From: Achromobacter sp. MFA1 R4
GTDB taxonomy: Bacteria; Pseudomonadota; Gammaproteobacteria; Burkholderiales; Burkholderiaceae_B
Reading direction: 5' to 3'
Assembly (NCBI RefSeq): GCF_900156745.1
Contig: NZ_LT707065.1
Coordinates: 2,728,001-2,792,000 of the forward strand
Length of the DNA stretch: 64,000 nt
Positions 26,317 to 34,380 of the stretch are shown piece by piece. The notes beneath the pieces are model-generated. The model was not told the origin of the DNA. It saw nothing but the letters and a program-made list of their open reading frames with translations, and did no database searches. The position numbers and the translations under genes were made by a program. Position 1 is the stretch's first letter. Each line of letters starts with the position of its first letter.

Positions 26317-26856
26317 CTACGCGCCGGCGCGCGCCAAGGGAAAGGCGCGTGACATGTAACTGGCGCCCGGTCCGTAGCCGGCCAGCTTGCCAGCCAGCCC
26401 GGCGGCGCCGGCCGTAACCGGCGCATAGCCATGGCGCAGCCAATAGCCCGTTGCGCCGGGCAGCGACACCAGGCTCGCGCGCGCCAGGCCGCGCTGCATC
26501 GCCCGATCGGCGGCCGTGCGCACCAGCGCCTGGCCCACGCCCAGGCCTTGCGCCGCCGGCACGACCGCGCAGTCATGCAGGAACCAATGATCGGCCTGCG
26601 CCGGCAGCGAAGCCAGCGGCTCGTCCAGGGCGGGCGGCAGTCCGGCGTCCCAGGGATAGGAAATCAGATAGCCCAGCAAGCCGCCGGACGTATTCGCCCC
26701 GTCCGGCCGGGCGACCCAGCAATAGTGCGGCGCAAGGGCGAGGCGGTTCAGGAAGAAGTCCGCGCCTTCCAGCAGAAAGCGCGGATAGGCGAGGGCCTGG
26801 GCCTGGAGGATGGCGTCGACGTCGCTGGCCAGCATGGGACGGACTTGGTATTGCAT
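26317..26856 (-). CDS. GNAT-family N-acetyltransferase
   Basis: A 179-residue acetyltransferase. The acetyl-CoA motif A is WFLHDCAVVPAAQGLGVGQALV, with the Q/R-x-x-G-x-G/A pattern reading QGLGVG, followed by ATGYWLRHGYAPV near the end. Substrate not evident. It stands alone, in the same direction as gltS but 141 bp upstream of it. Confidence 0.85.
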   Translation of the reverse strand: MQYQVRPMLASDVDAILQAQALAYPRFLLEGADFFLNRLALAPHYCWVARPDGANTSGGLLGYLISYPWDAGLPPALDEPLASLPAQADHWFLHDCAVVPAAQGLGVGQALVRTAADRAMQRGLARASLVSLPGATGYWLRHGYAPVTAGAAGLAGKLAGYGPGASYMSRAFPLARAGA

Positions 26857-26871
26857 GACGATCCGAAGACA

Positions 26872-26955
26872 GGAAACAGAAAACAGAAAACAGATACCAG
26901 CAAATGGCCCGCCATTTTAATGACCGGCCTTGATGACCAGCCTTGATGACCGGCC
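26872..26955. repeat. Two short tandem arrays in the GNAT/lgmA gap
   Basis: Four degenerate 7-bp units (GGAAACA, GAAAACA, GAAAACA, GATACCA) run from 26872 to 26899. A second array of 13-bp units (TGACCGGCCTTGA, TGACCAGCCTTGA, then TGACCGGCC) runs from 26921 to 26955. Both lie in the 184-bp gap between the divergent GNAT and glycosyltransferase genes. Confidence 0.75.
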
Positions 26956-27040
26956 CGGCAATCGCATTTCATGAAAATTCGACGAGGCCCTGCGCATACT
27001 GCATCGCATCCCGCAGCGCATTTCGTGTTTTCAGAGTCTC

Positions 27041-28087
27041 ATGCATATCCAGTTCCGGTCCGACCCGCCAGCGCCGCAGGTGCTGGCCAAATCGTTGCCC
27101 TTGAGATCGGTATGGCCGCCGCAGGCGGCCGACGTTCCGTACGACACCCGCGTCACCTGCGTGATCCCCTGCCTGAACGAGTGCGAGAACCTGCGCGTGC
27201 TGCTGCCGCTGCTGCGTAATCGGCTGAGCGCGCTGTGCACCAGTTGGGAGATCATCGTCGCCGACGACGGCAGCACGGACGGCACGGAGGCGTTGATGGC
27301 CGAATGGACCGAGCACGACGGGTTCCGCCATGTGCAGCTATCGCGCAATTTCGGCAAGGAGGCCGCGCTGAGCGCCGGCCTGCAAGCGGCCAGCGGCCAA
27401 GTGGTGATCTGCCTGGACGCCGACCTGCAGCATCCGCCGGCCCTGATCGAACAGATGCTGGCGCGCTGGGCGGCCGGCGCCGAAATGGTTTACGCCGTGC
27501 GCCAGGACCGCGCCGATGAATCCTGGCTCAAGCGCTCGGGCGCGCGCTGGTTCTATACGCTGCTCAGCAACGCGCGCGGCGTGCAGGTGCCGCCGCATGC
27601 CGGGGACTTCAGGCTGATGGACCGTGGCGTGGTCGACGCGCTGATCGCGCTGCCCGAACGCACCCGCTTCATGAAGGGCCTGTACGCCTGGGTGGGCTTC
27701 AAGGCCGAGGCGCTGCCGTACACCCCGGATGCGCGCATGCATGGGACCAGCCGGTTCAGCCGCCTGCGCCTCTTCCGGCTGGCACTTGACGGCCTGACCG
27801 CGTTCACGACGTGGCCGCTGCGCATGGTCAGCCTGGTCGGCGTCGCGTTTGCCGTGCTGGCGCTGGCCTATGCGGCGTTTCTCGTGGGCGATTACCTGAT
27901 GTCGGGCAATGCGGTCTCCGGGTGGACGACCATCGTCACGGCGGTGCTTTTCTTTGCTGGCGTCAACCTGATTTCCCTGGGCGTGGTGGGCGAATACGTG
28001 GCGCGCATCTTCGACGAGGTCAAGGGCCGGCCGCTGTTCGTGGTGCGGCGCAGCCACGGCCGCCCCGCAGGCAAGGCGCAGGGCTGA
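27041..28087 (+). CDS. lgmA: Undecaprenyl-phosphate glycosyltransferase, family 2 (LgmA-like)
   Basis: A 348-residue GT-A glycosyltransferase of the ArnC/GtrB/DPM1 type with two C-terminal membrane helices (about 265-285 and 305-325). Key motifs are VIPCLNECENL, VADDGSTDGT, LDADLQHPP (metal-binding Asp) and ending GVVGEYVARIFDEVKGRP. In Bordetella a gene of this type (lgmA) with an ArnT-like, a YdjC-like and a GtrA-like gene adds glucosamine to lipid A phosphates; the same four types sit here together. The predicted role is to load N-acetylglucosamine on undecaprenyl phosphate. It is 2 bp upstream of the next gene. Confidence 0.82.
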   Translation: MHIQFRSDPPAPQVLAKSLPLRSVWPPQAADVPYDTRVTCVIPCLNECENLRVLLPLLRNRLSALCTSWEIIVADDGSTDGTEALMAEWTEHDGFRHVQLSRNFGKEAALSAGLQAASGQVVICLDADLQHPPALIEQMLARWAAGAEMVYAVRQDRADESWLKRSGARWFYTLLSNARGVQVPPHAGDFRLMDRGVVDALIALPERTRFMKGLYAWVGFKAEALPYTPDARMHGTSRFSRLRLFRLALDGLTAFTTWPLRMVSLVGVAFAVLALAYAAFLVGDYLMSGNAVSGWTTIVTAVLFFAGVNLISLGVVGEYVARIFDEVKGRPLFVVRRSHGRPAGKAQG

Positions 28088-28089
28088 AC

Positions 28090-29673
28090 ATGGCGGATCT
28101 CATCAAGCCGGCGCGCTCTGAATGGGCCCCGCCGGCGGGCCGGCTCTTGCTGGCCGCCGGGTTCTGGCTGGCGTGGCTGGCTTGGCTGCGCCCGTTGACG
28201 CTGCCCGACGAAGGCCGCTATGCCGGCGTGGCCTGGGACATGCTGCGCAGCGGCTCGCACGCGGTGCCGCTCCTGGACGGCATGCCGTACTTCCATAAGC
28301 CGCCGCTCTACTACTGGCTGACCGAATTGTCGTTTTCGGTGTTCGGGGTGCATGCGTGGGCGGCCCGGGTGCCGTCGCTGCTGGCCGCCTGGGGGGGCGC
28401 CTGCGGGTTGTATGTCTTCGTGCGGCGCCATCGCGGCGCGGCCACCGCCAGCCTGACGCTGCTCATCCTCTGCACCCTGCCGTTCTTCTACGGCGGCGCG
28501 CAATTCGCCAATCTGGACATGCTGGTCGCGGGGCTCATCACGCTATGCGTGCTGGCGGCGGTGGAGGCCGCGCTGCGGGCCGGACGCGGCGAGCCCCAGC
28601 GGGGGATGGCCATGGCCGCCGCCGCGCTTGCCGCGCTGGCGGTGCTGGCCAAAGGGCTGATCGGCCTGGTGCTGCCGGGCGCCATCCTGCTGGTCTGGCT
28701 GGCCTGGGAAAGGCGCTGGCGCGGTCTGGCCGCGCTGGTCCGGCCGTCGGCGCTGCTGACGTTCCTGGCGATCGCGGCGCCGTGGTTCGTGCTGATGCAG
28801 ATCCGGTATCCCGGCTTCTATGACTATTTCTTCGTCTACCAGCACTTCCAGCGCTTTGCCGCCGGCGGCTTCAACAATGCCCAGTCGTGGTGGTTTTATC
28901 TGCCGGTGCTGGCTGGACTGAGCCTGCCGTGGTCCCTGTGGGCGGGCGGCATGTTTCGCCGCGCGTTCTGGGCCGAGGGGCCGGCGCGCGCCCTGCGGCG
29001 GCTGGCGGCCGTCTGGTTCGGGGTGGTGGTGCTGTTTTTCTCGATGCCGCATTCCAAGCTGATCGGCTACGTGCTGCCCGCGCTGGCGCCGCTGGCGTAT
29101 CTGCTGGCGGAAGTCATTCTGGCGGCGGGACGCGGCCAGGACGACGCGCAGACGCCGCGGCTGGCGCGCCTGAGCGCGGGCGTCGCCGGCGCAATCTGCG
29201 TCATCGCCGTCGCCGTGGCCGCCAACCAGGGACGCGGCAGCGCCGCGCCGCTGGCGCAGGTTGTGCGCGAACAGGCCAGGCCGCAGGACACTTTCGTGTC
29301 GCTGCACGCGTATCCGTTCGACCTGGCGCTGTACACGCGCGCGCCCCGGCCGACCTGGGTGGTGGACGACTGGCTCAATCCCGAAGTGCCCGTGCGCGAC
29401 AACTGGCGCAAGGAACTGTACGACGCCGCGAAGTTCGATCCGGTCACCGGCGAAGAGGTGCTGGTCAGCGCCGCGCAATTCTATGCGCGGCTGTGCGCCG
29501 CGCCAGAGGGCGCGCGGTTCTGGATCTGGGGCAATCATGCGGATGGCGAGGTCTACACGCCGCTGCAGGGCGTCAAGCCCGTCGTCGCGAGTGTGCGGCA
29601 CGCGATGTGGCGCGTGGAAGCGGACGCGGCGCTCAGGCGGCGGGTCTGTGCCGGAACGCCCACAGCCGGCTAG
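28090..29673 (+). CDS. lgmB: ArnT-like lipid A glycosyltransferase (LgmB-like)
   Basis: A 527-residue polytopic GT-C enzyme of the PMT/ArnT (GT39/83) type. The first periplasmic loop has LPDEGRYAGVAWDML with the acidic pair, and PYFHKPPLYYWLTEL follows. About 11-12 membrane helices lead to a soluble C-terminal domain of about 150 residues. By analogy with ArnT and Bordetella LgmB it would transfer an amino sugar from undecaprenyl phosphate to lipid A phosphates on the periplasmic side, raising resistance to cationic peptides. It is directly downstream of the GT2 gene. Its last 41 bp overlap the convergent GtrA-like gene. Confidence 0.82.
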   Translation: MADLIKPARSEWAPPAGRLLLAAGFWLAWLAWLRPLTLPDEGRYAGVAWDMLRSGSHAVPLLDGMPYFHKPPLYYWLTELSFSVFGVHAWAARVPSLLAAWGGACGLYVFVRRHRGAATASLTLLILCTLPFFYGGAQFANLDMLVAGLITLCVLAAVEAALRAGRGEPQRGMAMAAAALAALAVLAKGLIGLVLPGAILLVWLAWERRWRGLAALVRPSALLTFLAIAAPWFVLMQIRYPGFYDYFFVYQHFQRFAAGGFNNAQSWWFYLPVLAGLSLPWSLWAGGMFRRAFWAEGPARALRRLAAVWFGVVVLFFSMPHSKLIGYVLPALAPLAYLLAEVILAAGRGQDDAQTPRLARLSAGVAGAICVIAVAVAANQGRGSAAPLAQVVREQARPQDTFVSLHAYPFDLALYTRAPRPTWVVDDWLNPEVPVRDNWRKELYDAAKFDPVTGEEVLVSAAQFYARLCAAPEGARFWIWGNHADGEVYTPLQGVKPVVASVRHAMWRVEADAALRRRVCAGTPTAG

Positions 29674-30028
29674 CGACGAAGGTGGCGAACGCCAGGCCGA
29701 TCAGGATCAGCGCGAGCAGCGTGTCGTAGGGCAGCGTGGTCGCATGCAGCAGCCAGGCGTAGGCGGATTCGTTGATCGCAAAGCCGATGGCTGAAATCAG
29801 AAAGAAACGACGGGCCGCGACGGTCCAGGGTATGGGCGAATGTCGAAACGTGAGCCGGTAGTGGCCGCCGAAGGACACGGCGAAGGCGATCAGCCAGCCG
29901 ATCAGGTTGGCCGCCAGCGGCGGGGCGCCGAACGCTTCGACGCAGCCCACGGCAACGCCCCAGTGCGTTGCCGCCGCGGCGCAGCCGACGGCAATGAACA
30001 GGCTGATCTGCCGGATGAGGGCGCGCAT
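29633..30028 (-). CDS. lgmD: GtrA-like membrane protein (LgmD-like)
   Basis: A 131-residue protein with four membrane helices, the GtrA pattern: FIAVGCAAAATHWGVAV, NLIGWLIAFAVSFGGHYRLTF, ARRFFLISAIGFAINESAYAW and a final helix ending in RLWAFRH. GtrA proteins are proposed to flip undecaprenyl-linked sugars. In this cluster it fits the Bordetella lgmD product. It is on the opposite strand: its 3' end overlaps the lgmB-like gene and its start diverges from the YdjC-like gene. Confidence 0.78.
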   Translation of the reverse strand: MRALIRQISLFIAVGCAAAATHWGVAVGCVEAFGAPPLAANLIGWLIAFAVSFGGHYRLTFRHSPIPWTVAARRFFLISAIGFAINESAYAWLLHATTLPYDTLLALILIGLAFATFVASRLWAFRHRPAA

Positions 30029-30064
30029 GAGGGATGTGTCGGACAGGAAACGAAAGGGGCGTCG

Positions 30065-30895
30065 ATGAACAAACGCGTCGTGGTGTGCGGTGACGATTTT
30101 GGCATGAATGCCGCCGTCGATGCGGGCATGATCGCGCTGGCCGGCATGCGGCGCATCAGCGCCGTGAGCTGCCTGACGCTGGGCCCCACGTTCGCGGCCA
30201 ATGCGCCGCGGCTCGCGGCGCTGGACGTGGACATCGGCCTGCATGTGAACTTCTCGGAGACGTTGGACCCGCATGGCGATCCCATGCCAGCGCTGGGCGC
30301 GCTGATCCTGAAGGCCTACGCAGGCCTGCTCGACACGGCCTGGATCGACGCGCAGCTTGCGCGGCAGATGGACGCCTTCGAAGCCGCATTCGGGCGCGCG
30401 CCGGATTATGTCGACGGGCATCAGCACGTGCATCAGCTTCCCGGCATCCGCGGGCGCATCCTGGACCTCCTTGCGCGGCGCTACGGGACGCGCACGCCCT
30501 GGCTGCGCCAGACCGCGCCCGGCATGCTGTGCGGCATCCCGCTGAAAGAATCGCTCAAGGCGCGCGTGATCGGCGCGCTGGGGGCGCGCGCGCTGGCGCG
30601 CGAGGCCCGTTCGAGCGGCGTGCGGACCAACCGCCGCCTGCTGGGCGTCTATGCCTTCGGTGGCGGTCGGCGCCGCTATGCGCAACTGCTGCAGACCTGG
30701 CTGTTCAACGCGCGCGACGGCGACCTTGTGATGTGCCATCCCGCGCAGGGCGACGGGCCCGGCGATGCGCTGGCCCGCCAGCGGCGCGCCGAGTTCGAGG
30801 TGCTGTCCAGCCCCAGGCTGGGGGAGTGGCTGACGGCCAATGGCGTGCGCATCGCGCGCCTGGCGTCGGCCGCGCGCGGATTCAGCGCGGATTGA
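30065..30895 (+). CDS. lgmC: YdjC/ChbG-family carbohydrate deacetylase (LgmC-like)
   Basis: A 276-residue deacetylase-fold protein. VVVCGDDFGMNAAVDAG carries the metal-binding Asp pair. LHVNFSET and VDGHQHVHQLPGI give the histidine ligands, and the C-terminal DLVMCHPAQGD is also typical. Such enzymes remove acetyl groups from N-acetylglucosamine derivatives. HpnK is a related alternative, but the neighbours favour LgmC, which would deacetylate the undecaprenyl-linked sugar before transfer to lipid A. An AAAGGGG run precedes the ATG. Confidence 0.82.
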   Translation: MNKRVVVCGDDFGMNAAVDAGMIALAGMRRISAVSCLTLGPTFAANAPRLAALDVDIGLHVNFSETLDPHGDPMPALGALILKAYAGLLDTAWIDAQLARQMDAFEAAFGRAPDYVDGHQHVHQLPGIRGRILDLLARRYGTRTPWLRQTAPGMLCGIPLKESLKARVIGALGARALAREARSSGVRTNRRLLGVYAFGGGRRRYAQLLQTWLFNARDGDLVMCHPAQGDGPGDALARQRRAEFEVLSSPRLGEWLTANGVRIARLASAARGFSAD

Positions 30896-30904
30896 GCGGG
30901 CCGG

Positions 30905-31768
30905 CTATGGCTGCGTCAGACTTTGCAGCAGCCATGCCCCCGCCGGCCCGAGCGCGCGGCGCGTGGACCATACCGCGTCGACGTGGATGTGGCGCGGCCA
31001 TCCGGGCGCCTTCAGTTCCACGAGCTGATCGCCGCCGAATCGCTGGATCATCCAGCGCGGCAATTCCGTCCAGCCAAAGCCCAGGCTGGCCATTTCCAGC
31101 AGCATCAGGTAGCCGGGCGCCGACCACGTGGAACGCGCCGGCGTCGCTTCTTTGTCATCAAGCTCAAAGGTGCTCAGGCGCAGTTCGCGTGCGGCCTTCA
31201 GGTGGTCGGCCGTGACGGATGCCAGTTGGGCGAGGGGATGGGACCGCCCCACGCAGAGGACGATCTCGGACCCCTCGGCCAGACAGGCGTGCGCCACGTC
31301 CGGCGGATAGCTTTCCTGCGCCGCCATCAGGCCCACGTGCGCGCGGCCCTGCTGCACCAGCGCCACGACGTCCTCGTATTCGGCGATCAGGCATTCGAAG
31401 CGCAGCGACGGATAGCGCGCATCGATCTGGCTGAGCATGGCTTCGAAGGTGCTCGACTGGAACGTGTCGGACAGCACGACCGTGAGCCGGGGCTCCAGCC
31501 CCTCGGCCAACTGGCTGGCGCTGCGGTTCAGGCGGTCGTTCGCGGCCAGCACCTGCATCGCCTGCCCGAGCAGCACCTTGCCCGCCGGGGTGAGCGCGGG
31601 CTGGCGCTGGCTGCGGTCGAACAGCGCCACGTTCAGGTCCACCTCCAGGTTGGCGATGGTCTCGCTGATGGTCGACTGGCTTTTGCCCAGCTTGCGGGCG
31701 GCGGCCGAGAACGAGCCTTCGGCGGCAACCTGGGCGAAGGCGGCCAGGGATTCGAGGGAATGGCGCAC
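30905..31768 (-). CDS. LysR-type regulator of the divergent PACE efflux gene
   Basis: About 287 residues. The N-terminal helix-turn-helix is LESLAAFAQVAAEGSFSAAA with GKSQSTISETIANLE as recognition region, and the effector domain follows from about 90. The GTG at 31768 is preferred over an ATG at 31813. It gives the usual short N-terminus before the helix-turn-helix, and it keeps a perfect T-N11-A LysR box (31790-31804) outside the gene. It is divergent from a PACE efflux gene, as AceR is from aceI in Acinetobacter. Confidence 0.85.
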   Translation of the reverse strand: MRHSLESLAAFAQVAAEGSFSAAARKLGKSQSTISETIANLEVDLNVALFDRSQRQPALTPAGKVLLGQAMQVLAANDRLNRSASQLAEGLEPRLTVVLSDTFQSSTFEAMLSQIDARYPSLRFECLIAEYEDVVALVQQGRAHVGLMAAQESYPPDVAHACLAEGSEIVLCVGRSHPLAQLASVTADHLKAARELRLSTFELDDKEATPARSTWSAPGYLMLLEMASLGFGWTELPRWMIQRFGGDQLVELKAPGWPRHIHVDAVWSTRRALGPAGAWLLQSLTQP

Positions 31769-31789
31769 GGGATATCCGGTTGGCGTTGT

Positions 31790-31804
31790 ATCGGTTTTTC
31801 CGAT
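31790..31804. promoter_or_regulatory. LysR box between LysR and PACE genes
   Basis: ATCGG (31790-31794) and CCGAT (31800-31804) form a perfect inverted repeat with a 5-nt spacer, and the T at 31791 and the A at 31803 give the exact T-N11-A pattern of LysR sites. It lies 75 bases from the PACE start. Confidence 0.6.
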
Positions 31805-31878
31805 GAATAGCATCTTTATCGTAACGGAAATGTCGCAGACAATGCCGTCATTCCGTAGCAACCGACCGCAGGTGGGTC

Positions 31879-32355
31879 ATGACGCAAGCCAAGAAGACGC
31901 AAGCCAAGAAAACCCTCAAGGAACGCTTTCTCCACGCGTTTCTGTTTGAAATCATCGCCATCGGCCTGTGCGCCCCGGTGGCGGCCTGGGCGATGGGCAA
32001 GTCCCTGTTTGAAATGGGCGTGCTCACCGCCGTGATCGCCTGGATCGCCCTGGTCTGGAACATGATCTACAACGCCGGCTTCGACCGGATTGAAAACCGC
32101 CTGGGCTGGAAGCGCACCTTGCGCATCCGCGTCGTGCATGCGTTCGGCTTCGAATCCGGCCTGATCCTGATCGTGATCCCGCTGGCGGCGTGGTGGCTGG
32201 GCATCAGCCTGTGGGAAGCCTTTGTGCTGGACATCGCGCTGGTGCTGTTCTACCTGCCCTACGCGTTTTTCTACAACCTTGCGTATGACCGCGCCCGGCC
32301 CCGGGTGATCGGCTGGCTGGCGCGCCGCGACGACGCCGCGGCCGCCCGGGCATGA
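31879..32355 (+). CDS. PACE-family antimicrobial compound efflux transporter (AceI-like)
   Basis: A 158-residue protein with four membrane helices in two tandem halves. The conserved PACE motifs are visible: RFLHAFLFE in helix 1 with the functionally important Glu, WNMIYNAGFD at the end of helix 2, RVVHAFGFE in helix 3 and YNLAYDRARP at the end of helix 4. It exports biocides such as chlorhexidine or short diamines with protons. The N-terminus contains a 15-bp in-frame duplication (TQAKK twice, 31882-31911). Confidence 0.9.
   Translation: MTQAKKTQAKKTLKERFLHAFLFEIIAIGLCAPVAAWAMGKSLFEMGVLTAVIAWIALVWNMIYNAGFDRIENRLGWKRTLRIRVVHAFGFESGLILIVIPLAAWWLGISLWEAFVLDIALVLFYLPYAFFYNLAYDRARPRVIGWLARRDDAAAARA
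31882..31911 (+). repeat. 15-bp tandem duplication at the start of the PACE gene
   Basis: ACGCAAGCCAAGAAG is followed directly by ACGCAAGCCAAGAAA, one mismatch in 15. It encodes TQAKKTQAKKT and keeps the frame, so copy number could vary without disrupting the gene. Confidence 0.85.
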
Positions 32356-32359
32356 AAAC

Positions 32360-33247
32360 CTAGCCCTTCTTGCGCTGGTACGCCTGGCTGGCGTCCCGCA
32401 TGAAGGTCTTGACGGCGGTCTCGTATTGCGTGCCGCTCCGGAAGGCGCCCGAGTGCGAGGCGCCTTCTATCTTGACCAGCCGCTTCAGGTCCGGCGCCAC
32501 GTTGCGGGCAGCGGCAAAGAGCTCGTCGCTCATGGTGTGGGGCACCACGCGGTCGGCGGTGCCGTGCATGAACAGCATGGGCGTGTGCAGCTGCGCCAGC
32601 TTGTCCACCGAGGCGAACGGCTGGGTCACCAGCAGGCTGGCGCCGGGCACCTTGCCCCAGCGCAGCGTCGCCAGCATCGCACCGATGCTGGTAAAGCTGG
32701 ACTCCACGATCAGCCCCGCGAAATCCGGCTGTTCCGGGCGCGAGGCCAGGTCGATCGCGATCGCGCCGCCCAGGCTGTGTCCGTACACGAAGCGGCGCGC
32801 GGGATCGGGCTGCAGCCGCGCCAGCTCCTTCAGCCCTGCCATGGCGTCTTCGAGCGCGCTTTCTTCGGAGGGCAGGCGCGGCGAGGACGCGCCGAAGCCG
32901 CGATAGTCGATGGCCAGCATCGAATAGCCCATGCGGCTCCAGCCATCGATGCGAAAGGCGCTGCCGTTCAGGTTCCAGCGCGCGCCGTGCAGGTACAGCA
33001 CGGTAGGGGCACCCGCCTTCGGACTTTGCAGGTACCACGCGCGCACCTTGTCGCCGTTGTCCAGCGTCAGGTCGTACACCTGCGTGCCGGCGGCGGGCTC
33101 GCGCCACCAGGTCTGCGGTTCGGATTGCGGGGAAAAGATGGTCTGGCGCTGCCAGGAGTCCAGTTGCGTGCAGCCCACGACGCTGCCGGCGGCGAGCAGG
33201 GCGGCGACGAACAGTCGGCGGGCGGAAAATCGGGGCAGGGCGGGCAT
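32360..33247 (-). CDS. Alpha/beta hydrolase lipoprotein
   Basis: About 295 residues. MPALPRFSARRLFVAALLAAGSVVGC is a signal peptide with lipobox. The hydrolase domain shows VLYLHGARWNLNG (oxyanion region), YGHSLGGAIAID (nucleophile Ser), HGTADRVVP (acid) and a late GASHSGAF (His). This resembles YfhR/BEM46-type peptidases or esterases; the substrate is unknown. Alternative starts at 33286 and 33292 would add about 13-15 residues. It is convergent with the PACE gene, 4 bp apart. Confidence 0.82.
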   Translation of the reverse strand: MPALPRFSARRLFVAALLAAGSVVGCTQLDSWQRQTIFSPQSEPQTWWREPAAGTQVYDLTLDNGDKVRAWYLQSPKAGAPTVLYLHGARWNLNGSAFRIDGWSRMGYSMLAIDYRGFGASSPRLPSEESALEDAMAGLKELARLQPDPARRFVYGHSLGGAIAIDLASRPEQPDFAGLIVESSFTSIGAMLATLRWGKVPGASLLVTQPFASVDKLAQLHTPMLFMHGTADRVVPHTMSDELFAAARNVAPDLKRLVKIEGASHSGAFRSGTQYETAVKTFMRDASQAYQRKKG

Positions 33248-33363
33248 GAATGGTCTGACCCTGGAAGTCAGGCTGGGTTCCGGCATCAGCATAACTCGGC
33301 GCGGCCGGCGAGGGGGCGGCCGACGGGGCGCGGCCTGCCAGGTGCGGCGTGCGTGCCTCGTCC

Positions 33364-34251
33364 TTACGCCGCCGCGGGGTGGACCTCGCGCGTCAGCGCC
33401 AGCCACGCCTGGGCGGCGTGCGACAGGTAGCCCCCGCGCCGCCACACCAGCACCATTTCCCAATCCGTCCCCGCATCGCGCAACGGCACGCGGGCCACCC
33501 CGGCGTGCAGCGCCTCGTTGGCCGTGATGCGCGGCAGGAACGCCACGCCAAGCCCGGCGGCCACCAGCGCCACGATGAAATCGATCTGGCCGCTGCGCGC
33601 CGCGATGGCCGGCGAGAAGCCCGCGCGGTGGCATGCGTCCTGGATGATGCGGTTCAGGGCGAAGCCCGTTTCGAACAGGACGAAGGGCGATTCGCGCAGG
33701 TCGTGCAACTGCACGGATTGCGCCCGCGCGAGCGGGTGGTCGGACGGCATCAGCGCCACCAGCGGTTCGCGCGCCACGGGCTGCCAGTCGACGTTGTCGG
33801 GCACGGGCTGCAGCGACGCCGCCAGTTCGATGTCGCCCGCCATCACCATCTCTTCCAGCCGGCGGCTGCCATGTTCCACGAGGCTGATCTCGATGCGCGG
33901 ATAGCGGCTGCGAAAGCGCGCGAACATCGGCGCGAACAAGGAACTGCTGCCCAGCAGCGGCAGGCCCAGCCGCAGCACGCCCCGCTTCAGGCCCTTCAGG
34001 TCGTCCAGTTCCGCATGCAGGTCGTCGCGTTCGGCCAACATGGTCAGCGCGCGCCGGTACACGATTTCGCCGGCGGCCGTCAGCCGCGGGGGCTGCGCCT
34101 GGCGGTCCAGCAGGGGCATGCCGAGCTCGTCCTCCAGCTGGCGCACGGCCTTGCTGATAGTGGGCTGCGTGGCATGGATGACGTTGGCCGCCTGGGTGAA
34201 GCCACCCTGGCGGACGACTTCGACCAGGGCTCGCAGGGTGCGCAGTTCCAT
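33364..34251 (-). CDS. LysR-type regulator divergent from cidAB-like genes
   Basis: A 295-residue LysR regulator: MELRTLRALVEVVRQGGFTQ starts the helix-turn-helix, followed by THAT-like ATQPTISKAVRQLEDELG, then an effector domain with FALNRIIQDACHRAGFSP. The divergent cidA/cidB-type pair is its probable target, as CidR controls cidABC in Firmicutes. Confidence 0.87.
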   Translation of the reverse strand: MELRTLRALVEVVRQGGFTQAANVIHATQPTISKAVRQLEDELGMPLLDRQAQPPRLTAAGEIVYRRALTMLAERDDLHAELDDLKGLKRGVLRLGLPLLGSSSLFAPMFARFRSRYPRIEISLVEHGSRRLEEMVMAGDIELAASLQPVPDNVDWQPVAREPLVALMPSDHPLARAQSVQLHDLRESPFVLFETGFALNRIIQDACHRAGFSPAIAARSGQIDFIVALVAAGLGVAFLPRITANEALHAGVARVPLRDAGTDWEMVLVWRRGGYLSHAAQAWLALTREVHPAAA

Positions 34252-34312
34252 GGGTATGCCAATGTGGAATGGGGTGGATTCGTCGAATTCATTTTATCTA
34301 TGGGATGGGCGG

Positions 34313-34348
34313 GCGTAAAACGTATTACGCAAACCGCAAAACACAAAA
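34313..34348. promoter_or_regulatory. Palindrome and 7-bp tandem units between LysR and cidA
   Basis: GCGTAA (34313-34318) and TTACGC (34325-34330) form a perfect 6-bp inverted repeat with 6-nt spacer, a possible operator. The palindrome is embedded in five degenerate 7-bp units (CGTAAAA, CGTATTA, CGCAAAC, CGCAAAA, CACAAAA) running from 34314 to 34348, so it may partly be a by-product of the repeat. Confidence 0.45.
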
Positions 34349-34380
34349 CCCGCGCCAGGCGCTGGCCCCCGTTCTGTCCC

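Noticed and set aside
23468..26443. A 991-codon minus-strand frame spanning gltS and the TAXI gene
   Set aside because: The first half is an out-of-frame reading of gltS; the real TAXI gene begins at 24964 with its own ribosome site and lipoprotein signal.
32360..33634. Long N-terminal extension of the alpha/beta hydrolase to 33634
   Set aside because: The extension is antisense to the neighbouring LysR gene and would bury the lipoprotein signal peptide.
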